Assembly: GCF_014298075.1 (NCBI RefSeq)
Contig: NZ_CP060418.1
Coordinates: forward strand, 2,170,001 to 2,234,000
Length of the DNA stretch: 64,000 nucleotides
Direction of reading: 5' to 3'
Origin: Enterobacter sp. JUb54
GTDB lineage: Bacteria; Pseudomonadota; Gammaproteobacteria; Enterobacterales; Enterobacteriaceae
Position numbers and translations under genes: made by a program. A model generated the notes under the pieces. That model made no database searches. It saw only the letters and a program-made list of their open reading frames with translations, and was not told the origin of the DNA. Positions 17,532 through 27,507 of the stretch are shown in pieces (position 1 is the first letter of the stretch; each line of letters starts with the position of its first letter).

Positions 17532-17699
17532 TCAGGCAGTTTGTACCCTGTCCTCCATGGCTTCTCGCCAGCCTCCTAGCCAGTAGGACCTTTGGTTCAA
17601 GGTCTGGTAGGGACACATTTCTTTCGATCTACCGGTGATGCCGGCCTGATATCCACGTTGATGTGCCCGTTCCAGGCGATCTCGTTTTTGTCTCTTCAT
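17532..17699 (-). CDS. rmf: Ribosome modulation factor RMF
   Basis: A 55-codon gene that begins MKRQKRDRLERAHQRGYQAG and continues with GRSKEMCPYQTLNQRS and WLGGWREAM. It matches E. coli RMF almost residue for residue, with substitutions at T22, Y39, E49 and the last residues. RMF binds 70S ribosomes in stationary phase and forms the 90S particles that lead to inactive 100S dimers. The protein is small and very basic. The order fabA-rmf-pqiC is the E. coli order. The ATG at 17699 has an AGG-containing purine stretch upstream. Confidence 0.97.
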   Translation of the reverse strand: MKRQKRDRLERAHQRGYQAGITGRSKEMCPYQTLNQRSYWLGGWREAMEDRVQTA

Positions 17700-17901
17700 G
17701 CCTCGTTTCCCTCATTATTTGATCTGGTGGAAAAGAAAACAGTGGTCACTAAATATGCAACCACGGTTAACGAATACCGCGAATCAGAGGTAACGTCAAT
17801 GCGCAAAATTCACGCCATTGTCATAATTGTGAGCTATATGAAAGTTCATTTGTACAAAAAATGTGAACCGGCACAAGTAACGGCCTGACAAGGCAAATAA
17901 A

Positions 17902-17935
17902 AAAGCCGCGGGTGTTTTTCGACCTCCGCGGCTTT
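17902..17935 (-). terminator. Terminator of the pqiABC operon
   Basis: AAAGCCGCGG ... CCGCGGCTTT is a ten-base perfect inverted repeat with a 14-base interval, 20 bases past the pqiC stop on the minus strand. The downstream T-run on that strand is TTTT-A-TTTG, so the fit is good but not ideal. Confidence 0.75.
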
Positions 17936-17954
17936 AAATCTGTATTCATTTTAC

Positions 17955-18518
17955 TTATGGCAAGCGATTCAGCTCACTGGCAATTGCCGTCGCTTCCTGA
18001 GACCAGGCCTGCGCCATCGTCTTCACCATCGCGTCATAACCGTCCTGCTGCTGCTTCAGTTCGATATTGAACGGACGCTTGATCAGCTGTCCCTGATGCT
18101 TCAGCAACCACTCCCCGCTGACAATCACCCGTCCATCGTAACGCCCATGGAAACCATTTATTGCCACGTTGAGGGTATCCTGGTCGCTGCCCAGAGGCTG
18201 CGAAGAAACCACCCAACCCGGCAGTTGATTACTCAAATTGGCCACCAGCGTGGTTCGCAGCTGCTGATCAAGCGGGCTCGCCCACAGATTATTGCTCGCA
18301 ATCACATACTGCACGTCCGTCGTCTGATAGACCACGCCGTTGCCCGCCAGATAATCCGGGATGCTCACCTGCTCAACCCACAGCAGGTTTTTGCTTTGGT
18401 GAGCGGCGCTTTGCGCGCCACCCTGTGCAACCGGAAGCTGATAGTAGGTTTTATTTTCCCCACTGCTGCTGCACGCCGCCAGCGCACATGCCGCGGCAAC
18501 CACTAACCATTTTTTCAT
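17955..18518 (-). CDS. pqiC: PqiC, outer-membrane lipoprotein of the Pqi lipid-transport system
   Basis: 187-residue lipoprotein (YmbA/DUF330, ABC-type transport auxiliary family). The signal peptide MKKWLVVAAACALAAC ends in the lipobox LAAC, with acylated Cys16 followed by SSSG, so it should go to the outer membrane. In E. coli it meets the PqiB tube and completes a periplasm-spanning lipid-transport path. Its ATG shares a base with the stop of pqiB, a typical coupled operon end. It ends with its own terminator. Confidence 0.95.
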   Translation of the reverse strand: MKKWLVVAAACALAACSSSGENKTYYQLPVAQGGAQSAAHQSKNLLWVEQVSIPDYLAGNGVVYQTTDVQYVIASNNLWASPLDQQLRTTLVANLSNQLPGWVVSSQPLGSDQDTLNVAINGFHGRYDGRVIVSGEWLLKHQGQLIKRPFNIELKQQQDGYDAMVKTMAQAWSQEATAIASELNRLP

Positions 18519-20155
18519 TATTTCGCTCCCTTCGGCTGAGGATCTTTTTTATCCTTGGCCTCAAATACCAGCGCGTTGCTCTTATCATTGAGCGTTTTCA
18601 GTACGGGTTGCAGTTCGCGAAGAACCTGATCCAGTCGCTGCATATCCGCAACCATCTTGTTGTATGCCGCAGAACCAGGCTGGAAGCCCTGCATACTCCG
18701 GTTGAGTTCACGCAACGTATTCTGCATATCTCCCGGCAGCTGCTGCATTGACGGGCTTGCCGCAATCTTATTCAGGCTATCCAGTGTCGTCTGAACACGC
18801 TGCATGGTTTTTTCACTCTGCGCCAGCGTGCTGGTCGCTTGCTCCAGCAGCGGGTTAATCGGTAGATTGTTGATCTTATCCAGAGCCTCCATCAGGCGCT
18901 GCTGGATCTGGGCCAGGCCACCGCTAATGGTAGGAATGATTGGATAACCGCCAAACTCCAGAATTTTGCCACGCGGCGGTGCTTTCTGATAGAAATCGAG
19001 ATCGATGTACAGTGCGCCGGTCACCAGGTTACCGGTTTTCAGCGATCCGCGTAATCCGCGATTGATCAGATCGTCGATATGAGTGCGAATGTTAGGATCC
19101 CCGCCCAGTTGATTGATCAAGCGCTGCGGTTCAATTCGAATCTCCACCGGAATGCGATAGTCATCATTCAGACGCTGATGTAAGCCCGGAATAAAGAACG
19201 GAACTTTACCGACGGTACCTAAACGTATCCCACGGAACTCTACAGGTGCTCCAGGTTGCAGACCGCGTACGGAATCTTTAAAGAACATCACGTAATCGAT
19301 GTGCTGGGTATAGATCGAATCCTGAATGCTCTTTTGATCGTCAAAAAGATGATAGCCGGTTTTATTGGCCGCCGGCTCACCGAGGTCGAGCCCTTCCGGG
19401 ATATCAAAGCTGACGCCGCCGCCAAACAGGGTTGCTAATGACCCCATTTCTACCCGCATCCCCGCCGAGGTTAAGTCGACCGCAATGCCGCTGTCTTTCC
19501 AGAAGCGCACGTTGGTCGTTACCAGACGATCGTTAGGCGCGTTGATAAACAGCTGATAGGTGATGCTGCGTTTTTGCGGGTCGAAGGTGCTGGTTTCCAC
19601 CGAACCGACGCGATAGCCACGGAACAGCACCGGGTCGCCCGGAGAGAGCTGTCCGGCTTTATCGCTTTCCAGCAGCACCCGAATACCTTTTGCATCCGGT
19701 GACGCCAGCGGCGGTGAATCCAGCAGCGGATATTGTGCGGAATCGCCGCCTTTGGTGCCCGGTTGAAGCTCAATATAGGCACCGGAAAGTAAGGTCCCCA
19801 GGCCGCTGATCCCTTCACGCCCAACCTGCGGCTTCACGACCCAAAAGACCGAATCTGTATGCAGGAGCTTTTTCATGCCGGAATTGAGGCGCGCCTTAAT
19901 CTCAACGTGCGTCAGGTCATCCGTCAGGATAGCGCTTTCCACCACCCCGACGTCCACGCTACGGCTTTTAATCCGGGTTTTTCCCCCTTCTATACCTTCC
20001 GCGTTGGTGGTGATCAGCGTCACTTCCGGCCCTTGATGGCTGTAGTGATAAAAAAGGATCCACGCGCCGATTAGCACAGTGACGATGGGGAAGATCCACA
20101 CGGGTGACCAGTTCTTCACCTTTTGCACCTTTGCTTCTCCGCTCTTATTTTCCAT
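18518..20155 (-). CDS. pqiB: PqiB, MCE-domain lipid-transport tube protein
   Basis: 545 residues. It has an N-terminal cytosolic tail, one transmembrane anchor (WIFPIVTVLIGAWILFYHY), then three MCE domains; their starts show as GPEVTLITTNAEGIEGGKTRIK, DKAGQLSPGDPVLFRGYRVGSV and SVRGLQPGAPVEFRGIRLGTV. A long alpha-helical C-terminal region builds the needle that crosses the periplasm. The start was put at 20155 (MENKSGEAKVQKVKNWSPVW) as in E. coli; the frame is open to 20215. It overlaps the end of pqiA by 11 bases. In E. coli the operon responds to SoxS and RpoS. Confidence 0.95.
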   Translation of the reverse strand: MENKSGEAKVQKVKNWSPVWIFPIVTVLIGAWILFYHYSHQGPEVTLITTNAEGIEGGKTRIKSRSVDVGVVESAILTDDLTHVEIKARLNSGMKKLLHTDSVFWVVKPQVGREGISGLGTLLSGAYIELQPGTKGGDSAQYPLLDSPPLASPDAKGIRVLLESDKAGQLSPGDPVLFRGYRVGSVETSTFDPQKRSITYQLFINAPNDRLVTTNVRFWKDSGIAVDLTSAGMRVEMGSLATLFGGGVSFDIPEGLDLGEPAANKTGYHLFDDQKSIQDSIYTQHIDYVMFFKDSVRGLQPGAPVEFRGIRLGTVGKVPFFIPGLHQRLNDDYRIPVEIRIEPQRLINQLGGDPNIRTHIDDLINRGLRGSLKTGNLVTGALYIDLDFYQKAPPRGKILEFGGYPIIPTISGGLAQIQQRLMEALDKINNLPINPLLEQATSTLAQSEKTMQRVQTTLDSLNKIAASPSMQQLPGDMQNTLRELNRSMQGFQPGSAAYNKMVADMQRLDQVLRELQPVLKTLNDKSNALVFEAKDKKDPQPKGAK

Positions 20156-21413
20156 GCTGCTGCATTTCCTCATGGCTTGAATCTGGTTCACGGTCCCACA
20201 ACAAACGAGGGTCAAAGGTCATGGCTGAGAACATTGTCATGACAACAACGAGCGCAAACATCACCGCCCCGATCGCAGGATAGATACTCATCAACCCTCC
20301 CATGCGCACCAGCGCCGAGAGTACCGCGATGACAAAAACATCAATCATTGACCAACGGCCAACAAACTCCACTACTTCATAAATCAGGTGCATGCGCTCT
20401 GAGTCACGTTGGCCGTTGCCATTGGCGTTCCAACAGAGCCAGGCAATCGCCATCATTTTTAGCGTCGGGACCATAATACTGGCAATAAAAATCACCAATG
20501 CCACCGGGTACGATCCTTCGCTCCAGAGCAATATCACCCCAGCCATAATCGTGGAGGGTAGCTTATCCCCGAGCAAATCGGTGATCATGATCGGCAGAAT
20601 ATTTGCCGGGAGATACAGGACGAAAGAGGTGATCAGCAGAGCCATGGTCCACTGCAGACTATGCTTACGCCGGGCCGTCCCTTTAGTCTGACAGCGCGGA
20701 CAAACCGCCTCATCAGCAGGCAAAATGGCCGTACAGCACGAACAGGAACGCAGACCCTGGCGGATCCCCGTCTGGCCAATTTTCAGCGGCTGTCTGAGGG
20801 CGGGCATCGGTGCAATGTCATCCCATAGCCAGCGTCGGTCGACGCATTGCAGCGCCCGCAGCTGGAGCATACAGAACAAACACCAGGGCACAAAGCTTAG
20901 CCCCACGCCAATATCGCCATAGGCCATCAGTTTGACAAAGCTCACCAGCACGCCGGCGAGGAAAATCTCTGCCATTCCCCAGGTCTTAAGATGGAACAGA
21001 ATCCGCGCCAGAAACGCCTTGAGCCGCGCCGGCAGATGCACCCGGTTGACCAGTAACAGAATCGTCACCAGGCAAAACGCCGGCACCAGCTGCACAAAGA
21101 GGAGAAAGAAGGTGCCCAGGCTGGCGTAATCTTCGCTGAACAGAACGTCAGGAATTTCCAGCAGCTTAATCTCGCTGCGCAGACCGCCAACGCTCATATC
21201 GACGAAGGGAAACAGGTTCGCCAGCAGCAGCATAAACAGCGCCACCAGCGCATAGGCCGTGGGACGCTGCCGAGGCGCGTCCCACGTGGTTGTCAGCGTC
21301 GTACCGCAACGCGGACACGCGGCTTTCTGGCGATGCTCCAGCTGCGGCAAAGCCACCAGCAAATCACATTGTGGGCACAGGATATGCCGCGCAGCATGAT
21401 GATGATCGCACAT
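20145..21413 (-). CDS. pqiA: PqiA, inner-membrane component of the Pqi system
   Basis: 422-residue membrane protein made of two homologous halves. Each half begins with a zinc-ribbon-like cysteine cluster (CPQCDLL with CPRCGTTL; CSCC with CPRCQTKG), followed by about four transmembrane segments. It is the inner-membrane partner of PqiB in lipid trafficking and paraquat-inducible in E. coli. The start ATG at 21413 (MCDHHHAARHILCPQC) keeps the first cysteine pair complete. It is the first gene of pqiABC, 15 bases downstream of uup, so read-through from uup is possible. Confidence 0.95.
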   Translation of the reverse strand: MCDHHHAARHILCPQCDLLVALPQLEHRQKAACPRCGTTLTTTWDAPRQRPTAYALVALFMLLLANLFPFVDMSVGGLRSEIKLLEIPDVLFSEDYASLGTFFLLFVQLVPAFCLVTILLLVNRVHLPARLKAFLARILFHLKTWGMAEIFLAGVLVSFVKLMAYGDIGVGLSFVPWCLFCMLQLRALQCVDRRWLWDDIAPMPALRQPLKIGQTGIRQGLRSCSCCTAILPADEAVCPRCQTKGTARRKHSLQWTMALLITSFVLYLPANILPIMITDLLGDKLPSTIMAGVILLWSEGSYPVALVIFIASIMVPTLKMMAIAWLCWNANGNGQRDSERMHLIYEVVEFVGRWSMIDVFVIAVLSALVRMGGLMSIYPAIGAVMFALVVVMTMFSAMTFDPRLLWDREPDSSHEEMQQHGK

Positions 21414-21427
21414 GAAAACTCCTCAGC

Positions 21428-23335
21428 TCAGGCGCCGTTTTTTAATCCTTCGAGATATTCCCAGCGTTCAAAGGCCGTTTCCAGCGCCTGTTCCGCTTCG
21501 GCCAGCTGAGCCAGCACTTGCTGCGTATGGTCATGGGACTGGCCAAAGAAAGAAGGATCGGCAACCTGCTCCTGCAGACTCTGCAGTTGGGTTTCCAGTT
21601 CTTCAAGTCGTTGTGGCAACTGTTCCAGTTCGCGCTGCAGGTTATAGCTTAGTTTGTTAGGCGCACGTTTGACACTTTCTGCTTTCGATTGAGCAACTTC
21701 TGCAGATTTTTTAGCAGCAGTCTGTTTTAGCGCCAGATGCTGCGATTGTTGACCGCGCGCATCATGATATCCGCCGACATACTGACCAATTTTTCCGCCG
21801 CCTTCGAAGATCCAGCACTCGGTAACGGTGTTATCGACAAACTGACGGTCGTGGCTGACCAGCATTACGCTGCCCTGATAGCCATCGACTAGCTCTTCCA
21901 GCAGTTCCAGCGTTTCCACATCCAGATCGTTTGTCGGTTCATCGAGAATCAACAGGTTGCTTGGCTTGAGGAACAGACGTGCCAGCAGCAGTCGGTTACG
22001 TTCCCCGCCAGACAGCGCCCGGACCGGCGTCATTGCGCGTTTTGGATGGAACAGGAAGTCCTGCAAATAGCCCAGCACATGGCGCGGCTTACCGTTCACC
22101 AGCACTTCCTGTTTGCCTTCGGCCAGGTTATCCATCACGGTTTTATCCGGATCCAGCTCGGCGCGGTGCTGATCGAAGTAGGCCACTTCCAGCTTGGTGC
22201 CGACATGAACCCGGCCGCTATCAGCCTTCAGCTGACCGAGCATCAGTTTCAACAGCGTGGTTTTCCCACACCCGTTAGGACCGATCAGCGCAATTTTGTC
22301 ACCGCGCTGGATTTGCGCCGTGAAATCTTTGACCAGCACCTTACCGTCAATCTGGTAGTTAACATCTTCCATTTCGAAGACGATTTTGCCTGAACGAGCC
22401 GCCTCTTCGACCTGCATCTTCGCGCTGCCCATCACTTCGCGACGCTCGCCACGTTCACGACGCATCGCTTTCAGGGCGCGAACGCGACCTTCGTTACGGG
22501 TACGACGCGCTTTAATGCCCTGGCGAATCCACACTTCTTCCTGGGCCAGCTTGCGGTCAAACTCGGCGTTTTGCAGCTCTTCAACACGCAGGGCTTCTTC
22601 TTTCTCCAGCAGATACTGATCGTAGCTGCCCGGATAGGTCACCAGCTTACCGCGATCGAGATCGACGATACGGGTGGCCATATTGCGAATGAAGGAACGG
22701 TCGTGCGAGATGAAAATGATGGTTCCTTTGAAGGTCTTGAGGAAGCCTTCCAGCCAGTCAATGGTTTCGATATCCAGGTGGTTGGTCGGTTCATCCAGCA
22801 GCAGCACGCGCGGGCCGCTGACCAGCGCACGCCCGAGAGCGGCTTTACGTAACCAGCCGCCGGAAAGAGACGCCAGCTCGGCGTTCGCATCCAGACCCAG
22901 CTGTTCCAGCACCTCGTTAATACGGTTTTCAAGCTGCCACAAGCCCAGGTTATCCAGCAGATCCTGCAGGCGCGCCAGCTCGTTTAAATTTTTGGTGCTT
23001 GGATCGGTCATCACCAGGCGAGAGACATCATGGTATCCCTTCAGATAAGCCGCCTGCTCGGCGATCCCTTCCGCCACAAAGTCGTATACCGTACCGGCAA
23101 TATTGCGCGGCGGATCCTGCTGCAAACGAGCCACAACCAGATCCTGCTCATAGATGATCCGTCCATCGTCCAGCCCCTGCTCCCGGTTGAGGATCTTCAT
23201 CAGGGTGGATTTGCCCGCACCGTTGCGCCCGACCAGACAGACGCGCTCGTTATCTTCGATATGCAACTCGGCGTTATCCAGCAGCGGTGAGTCGCTAAAG
23301 GAGAGCCAGGCACCATGCATACTAATTAATGACAT
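21428..23335 (-). CDS. uup: Uup, ABC-F family ATPase
   Basis: 635 residues with two ATP-binding cassettes and no membrane domain. Cassette 1 has GRNGAGKST (36-44), LSGGWLRKAALGRALV and LLLDEPTNHLD; cassette 2 has GPNGCGKTT, LSGGERNRLLLARLFL and LILDEPTNDLD. The charged linker between them and the C-terminal coiled-coil (LEQLPQRLEELETQLQSL), which binds DNA in E. coli Uup, are present. It is linked to ribosome assembly/translation and to low precise excision of transposons. It lies 12 bases after rlmL. Confidence 0.96.
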   Translation of the reverse strand: MSLISMHGAWLSFSDSPLLDNAELHIEDNERVCLVGRNGAGKSTLMKILNREQGLDDGRIIYEQDLVVARLQQDPPRNIAGTVYDFVAEGIAEQAAYLKGYHDVSRLVMTDPSTKNLNELARLQDLLDNLGLWQLENRINEVLEQLGLDANAELASLSGGWLRKAALGRALVSGPRVLLLDEPTNHLDIETIDWLEGFLKTFKGTIIFISHDRSFIRNMATRIVDLDRGKLVTYPGSYDQYLLEKEEALRVEELQNAEFDRKLAQEEVWIRQGIKARRTRNEGRVRALKAMRRERGERREVMGSAKMQVEEAARSGKIVFEMEDVNYQIDGKVLVKDFTAQIQRGDKIALIGPNGCGKTTLLKLMLGQLKADSGRVHVGTKLEVAYFDQHRAELDPDKTVMDNLAEGKQEVLVNGKPRHVLGYLQDFLFHPKRAMTPVRALSGGERNRLLLARLFLKPSNLLILDEPTNDLDVETLELLEELVDGYQGSVMLVSHDRQFVDNTVTECWIFEGGGKIGQYVGGYHDARGQQSQHLALKQTAAKKSAEVAQSKAESVKRAPNKLSYNLQRELEQLPQRLEELETQLQSLQEQVADPSFFGQSHDHTQQVLAQLAEAEQALETAFERWEYLEGLKNGA

Positions 23336-23347
23336 TCTTTATTCCTT

Positions 23348-25453
23348 TCAGGCTGCGGTAATCAGCCAGCAGTTGTGAATCTGACGGTTACGGGCGAAAT
23401 CCTGAGACAGCGTTTTTTGCGTAATTTCTTGCGCCTTCAGCCCCAGCTGTGCCAGTCCGTCATGATCCATACGGAAACCGCGTTTGTTGTTCGAGAACAT
23501 AATGGTGCCGCCTTTGCGCAGCAGACGTTTAAGATCCGTCATCAGACGCAGGTGATCGCGCTGCACGTCGAAGGCATCATCCATACGTTTGGAGTTGGAG
23601 AACGTCGGCGGATCGATAAAGATCAGATCGAACTGTTCATCGCTTTCGCGCAGCCAGCCCAGCACGTCGGCCTGCATCAGACGATGCGCACGCCCGGTCA
23701 GCCCGTTGAGGCGCAAGTTGCGCTCCGCCCATTCAAGATAGGTGCGGGACATATCCACGGTGGTGGTGGAACGTGCGCCGCCGAGGCCGGCGTGGACGCT
23801 GGCGCTGCCGGTGTAGGCGAAGAGGTTCAGGAAGTCTTTCCCTTTGCTCATCTGGCCCAGCAGGCGACGGGCGATACGGTGGTCAAGGAACAGGCCGGTA
23901 TCGAGATAATCCGTCAGGTTGACCCACAGACGGGCGTTATACTCCTGAACTTCCAGGAAATCGCCCTTCTCGGCCATTTTTTGGTACTGATTCTTACCTT
24001 TCTGCCGTTCACGGGTTTTCAGCACCAGCTTGTTCGGCGCAATGCCCAGCACGGAGATCGTCGCCGCGATGATGTCAAACAGACGCTGGCGCGCTTTGTG
24101 CGCATCAACCGTTTTCGGCGGCGCGTATTCCTGCACCACCACCCAATCGGCGTAGCGGTCGATCGCCACGTTGTATTCCGGCAGATCGGCATCATACAGG
24201 CGGTAGCATTCGATCCCTTCCTGACGTGCCCATTTCTCAAATTTCTTCAGGTTTTTACGCAGGCGGTTGGCGAAATCATCCGCCATGGATGCCACGCTGC
24301 TGCCATCGGTTTCCGCCAGATGGTAGTTTTTCTGCACGCAATCCAGCGGGCCGTTTTTCGCTTTAAACTGTTTGTCCGCACGCAGCTGCAGGCAGCTGAG
24401 CAGCTCCGGCGAGGCGCTGAACAGTGACAGGTTCCAGCCGCCAAACTGCGTTTTCATCGCCCGACCAAGCAGACTGTGCAGGGCAATCAGCGCCGGCTCG
24501 CTTTCCAGACGTTCGCCGTATGGCGGGTTGCTGATAACGGTCCCGTAAGGGCCTTTCGGCAGCGGATTGCTCAACTGGGCCACATCTTTGGCTTCGAAAG
24601 CGATCAGCTCGCCTACCCCGGCGCGACGGGCGTTGCTGCGCGCACGCTCAATCACACGGGCATCCACGTCAGAGCCGTAAAAACGTGACTCATAGGCAGC
24701 CAGCCCTTTACGGGCGCGGGTCTGCGCTTCGGCTTTGACTTCTTTCCACACCTCGTCATCGTGCTGCAACCAGCCGTTAAAGCCCCAGTGTCCACGATGC
24801 AGACCCGGCGCGCGATCGGTTGCCAGCATCGCGGCTTCAATCAGCAGCGTACCGGAGCCACACATCGGATCGAGCAGCGGCGTACCCTGAACCCAGCCAG
24901 AACGCATAACAATCGCCGCCGCCAGGGTTTCTTTGATCGGCGCCATGCCGGTACCATCGCGGTAGCCGCGAAGATGCAGGCCTTCTCCGCTGAGATCCAG
25001 CGAGATGTGCGCGGTCTCTTTATTCAGCCAGACGTTAATGCGCAGATCGGGTTGTTCACGATCGACGTTTGGACGCGGCAGATTTTTACGCGTGAAGCTG
25101 TCAACGATCGCATCTTTGACCTTTAACGCGCCGTACTGGCTGTTACGAATCTCGTCGTTCAGCCCGCTAAAATGGACGGCAAAAGTGGCGTCTGGGGTGA
25201 AAATCTCCGTCCATGGAATGGACTGCACGCCGAGGTACAGATCCAAATCGCTGTACACGCTACACTGGCCCAGCGGCATCATGATGCGCGAAGCCAGCCG
25301 GCTCCACATCAGGCTTTGATAGCGTACTCGCGTATCTCCCTGAAAATGGACACCGCCCTGGACTACCTGGCAGTCCAGCGCGCCAAGCCCTTCCAGTTCA
25401 GTTTTTAACAGCTCTTCAAGGCCACGAGCCGTACTGGCAAACAGAGAATTCAT
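23348..25453 (-). CDS. rlmL: Bifunctional 23S rRNA methyltransferase RlmKL
   Basis: 701-residue fused enzyme: N-terminal THUMP domain, RlmL domain for N2-methylation of G2445 and C-terminal RlmK domain for N7-methylation of G2069 in 23S rRNA. The RlmL part shows [16 protein letters not shown] and the catalytic [11 protein letters not shown]; the RlmK part shows [20 protein letters not shown] and [12 protein letters not shown]. Both SAM sites look intact. The start is ATG at 25453. It is divergent from ycbX and followed closely by uup. Confidence 0.97.
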   Translation of the reverse strand: MNSLFASTARGLEELLKTELEGLGALDCQVVQGGVHFQGDTRVRYQSLMWSRLASRIMMPLGQCSVYSDLDLYLGVQSIPWTEIFTPDATFAVHFSGLNDEIRNSQYGALKVKDAIVDSFTRKNLPRPNVDREQPDLRINVWLNKETAHISLDLSGEGLHLRGYRDGTGMAPIKETLAAAIVMRSGWVQGTPLLDPMCGSGTLLIEAAMLATDRAPGLHRGHWGFNGWLQHDDEVWKEVKAEAQTRARKGLAAYESRFYGSDVDARVIERARSNARRAGVGELIAFEAKDVAQLSNPLPKGPYGTVISNPPYGERLESEPALIALHSLLGRAMKTQFGGWNLSLFSASPELLSCLQLRADKQFKAKNGPLDCVQKNYHLAETDGSSVASMADDFANRLRKNLKKFEKWARQEGIECYRLYDADLPEYNVAIDRYADWVVVQEYAPPKTVDAHKARQRLFDIIAATISVLGIAPNKLVLKTRERQKGKNQYQKMAEKGDFLEVQEYNARLWVNLTDYLDTGLFLDHRIARRLLGQMSKGKDFLNLFAYTGSASVHAGLGGARSTTTVDMSRTYLEWAERNLRLNGLTGRAHRLMQADVLGWLRESDEQFDLIFIDPPTFSNSKRMDDAFDVQRDHLRLMTDLKRLLRKGGTIMFSNNKRGFRMDHDGLAQLGLKAQEITQKTLSQDFARNRQIHNCWLITAA

Positions 25454-25551
25454 ATCGTCACTTTTACTAAAAGAAAATTGTTGCGCATTATAGCCAATAT
25501 GCGCCCCATGTCATAAAGTTAAAGGCTTATTTTTAAGCCTGGAGGCAGCGC

Positions 25552-26661
25552 ATGCTAACGCTATCGCGACTTTTTATTCATCCCGTCAAATCCATGCGTG
25601 GAATTGGCCTGACGCACGCGTTTGCCGATATCAGCGGTCTGGCCTTCGATCGTGCCTTCATGGTGACGGAAACCGATGGCACCTTTATTACTGCCCGCCA
25701 GTTTCCTCAGATGGTCAAGTTTACCCCCTCGCCTTTGCACGACGGGATTCACCTGGCGGCGGCCGACGGCAGCAGCGCGGTTATCCGCTTTGCGGATTTT
25801 GCCCCTCAGGGCGAGCCGACCGAAGTGTGGGGGAACCACTTCACCGCGCTGATCGCGCCCGCCTCGGTGAACCAGTGGCTCAGCGGCTTCTTTAATCGTG
25901 ACGTGCAGCTCCGCTGGTTAGGGCCACAGCTGACCCGACGGGTGAAGCGCCATGACGCGGTTCCCCTGACCTTCGCCGACGGCTTTCCCTATTTATTAAC
26001 CAATGAAGCCTCATTGCGCGATCTGCAAAGCCGCTGCCCGGCCAGCGTATGCATGGAACAGTTTCGCCCAAATCTGGTGGTGACCGGCGCCGCGGCCTGG
26101 GAAGAAGACAGCTGGAAAGTGATTCGTATCGGCGAGGTGGTGTTTGAGGTAGCAAAGCCCTGCAGCCGCTGCGTGCTGACCACCGTCAGCCCGGAACGTG
26201 GGCAAAAACACCCCTCCGGCGAACCGCTGGCCACCCTGCAGCGCTTCCGTACCGCGCTGGATAACGGCGACGTCGATTTCGGTCAGAACCTGATCGCCCG
26301 CAACAGCGGCGTCGTGCGGGTTGGCGATGAAGTGGAAGTGTTAACGCGTGGTCCGGCAAAAGCCTACGGCGCAGGCGAGAGCGACGAGACGCTGGCGGTA
26401 GATTCGCAGCAGGATTCCGTGGTGGAGATCGCATGGCAGGGGCAGAGTTTTAACGGCAATACGCAGCAGGTCCTGCTGGAGCAACTGGAGCAAAAGGGCA
26501 TTCGCATTCCCTACTCCTGTCGGGCCGGCATCTGTGGCAGCTGCCGTATCCGGCTGGAAGAAGGTGAAGTCAGCCCGCTGAAGAAAAACGCGGTGGCGGC
26601 AGATGGCACCATTCTGTGCTGTAGCTGCGTACCTAAAACTGCTTTACGGCTGGCGCCTTAG
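25552..26661 (+). CDS. ycbX: YcbX, MOSC-domain molybdenum protein with a 2Fe-2S domain
   Basis: 369 residues, the E. coli length. An N-terminal MOSC_N beta-barrel and MOSC domain (about 1-265) carries the cofactor ligand region [14 protein letters not shown]; a C-terminal plant-type ferredoxin domain (285-369) has the cluster cysteines in [14 protein letters not shown] and CCSC. In E. coli, YcbX detoxifies N-hydroxylated bases such as 6-hydroxylaminopurine, using the molybdenum cofactor and CysJ as electron donor. The start is ATG at 25552 with GGAGG upstream. It is convergent with zapC. Confidence 0.95.
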   Translation: MLTLSRLFIHPVKSMRGIGLTHAFADISGLAFDRAFMVTETDGTFITARQFPQMVKFTPSPLHDGIHLAAADGSSAVIRFADFAPQGEPTEVWGNHFTALIAPASVNQWLSGFFNRDVQLRWLGPQLTRRVKRHDAVPLTFADGFPYLLTNEASLRDLQSRCPASVCMEQFRPNLVVTGAAAWEEDSWKVIRIGEVVFEVAKPCSRCVLTTVSPERGQKHPSGEPLATLQRFRTALDNGDVDFGQNLIARNSGVVRVGDEVEVLTRGPAKAYGAGESDETLAVDSQQDSVVEIAWQGQSFNGNTQQVLLEQLEQKGIRIPYSCRAGICGSCRIRLEEGEVSPLKKNAVAADGTILCCSCVPKTALRLAP

Positions 26662-26672
26662 CCAACGGCTGT

Positions 26673-27215
26673 TTACACCGCCTGACCCAGACTGTAGCTG
26701 GCGGCACCTGATGCCGGTTGCAGTCGGTCGTTCATAATTTTAATCACATCACCAAGCTGCAAAATACGTCCTGCGACCGTCACTCCCGGCTGGGCCAGCA
26801 AACACAGGGCCGCATTTTCCCCGGGTTCAACCACCAGCAAATTCACCTGTTGCCCGGTATCGCTGAGCCAGGCGCTGGCGGCATCACCGGTGACCGGCTG
26901 CCAGCTGGCGTCATGAGAAGTGAAATGCCAGCTTTTCGGCATTTGCGGTTTCAGGAAGCGAATCGCGACCAGCGCATTAAGGACTAATTCCGCGCGCTGC
27001 TCTTTCGATAATTCTATATCGCGACATTTCTCTTCGAAGGAAAAATAAAGCGCAGCATCGTCAACGCAGAATCCGGACGGCGCGAAGGCGTCCGGGGTTA
27101 ACATCCGACGCGCAAAACGCGAACGGAACAACATACCATTGGCCAAATCGAGCATCATACGATCGTGCTCTTCATCGTAATACCAACGCCAGTTATCGTC
27201 AGGTTTAATTCGCAT
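26673..27215 (-). CDS. zapC: ZapC, FtsZ-ring stabilising protein
   Basis: ZapC (YcbW), 180 residues. It binds FtsZ, promotes filament bundling and is degraded by ClpXP in E. coli. Family landmarks are [34 protein letters not shown] at the N-terminus (start and end residues given; read as one block at positions 1-34) and [30 protein letters not shown] in the middle. The start is ATG at 27215. It is convergent with ycbX, 11 bases apart. An ERIC element lies 30 bases upstream of the start. Confidence 0.94.
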   Translation of the reverse strand: MRIKPDDNWRWYYDEEHDRMMLDLANGMLFRSRFARRMLTPDAFAPSGFCVDDAALYFSFEEKCRDIELSKEQRAELVLNALVAIRFLKPQMPKSWHFTSHDASWQPVTGDAASAWLSDTGQQVNLLVVEPGENAALCLLAQPGVTVAGRILQLGDVIKIMNDRLQPASGAASYSLGQAV

Positions 27216-27245
27216 CGTCTACCAATCCTCTTTTGCGTCCAGCCC

Positions 27246-27372
27246 TATATCCGTCATACTTCAAGTTGCATAAACGTTGGCTGTATTCGTTCACCCCAGT
27301 CACTTACTTCAGTAAGCTCCTGGGGATGCCCTGCGTCGCCGCCTTCCTGCAACTCGAATTATTTTGGCTATA
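27246..27372. repeat. ERIC element, 127 bp
   Basis: A classic ERIC: TATATCCGTCATACTTCAAG at the left end, its imperfect inverted copy TATAGCCAAAATAATTCGAG read from the right end, and the conserved core CACCCCAGTCACTTACTT plus AGTAAGCTCCTGGGGAT. The length is exactly 127 bases, bounded by TATA on each side. It lies between zapC and the 3' end of pyrD. Confidence 0.95.
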
Positions 27373-27461
27373 AATTCATGGCATCCTGCAACAAAATTAT
27401 TTCCAAAATTAAGAAAAGACTAAAATGTCTAAATAAGCAACAATGAAGGAATATAAAACAA

Positions 27462-27485
27462 CCAGGGCCGGAAATAAAGCCCTGG
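27462..27485 (-). terminator. Terminator of pyrD
   Basis: CCAGGGC ... GCCCTGG, a seven-base perfect stem with a ten-base loop, followed on the minus strand by TTGTTTTAT. It lies 22 bases past the pyrD stop. Confidence 0.75.
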
Positions 27486-27507
27486 GTGGGATCAGAGGGG
27501 GAAAAGA

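Noticed and set aside
17592-17888. A 98-codon plus-strand frame between fabA and pqiC
   Set aside because: It runs antisense through rmf, whose 55-residue product is clearly conserved on the minus strand.
23375-24427. A 350-codon open frame opposite rlmL
   Set aside because: Antisense shadow; the rlmL reading has both methyltransferase motifs intact.
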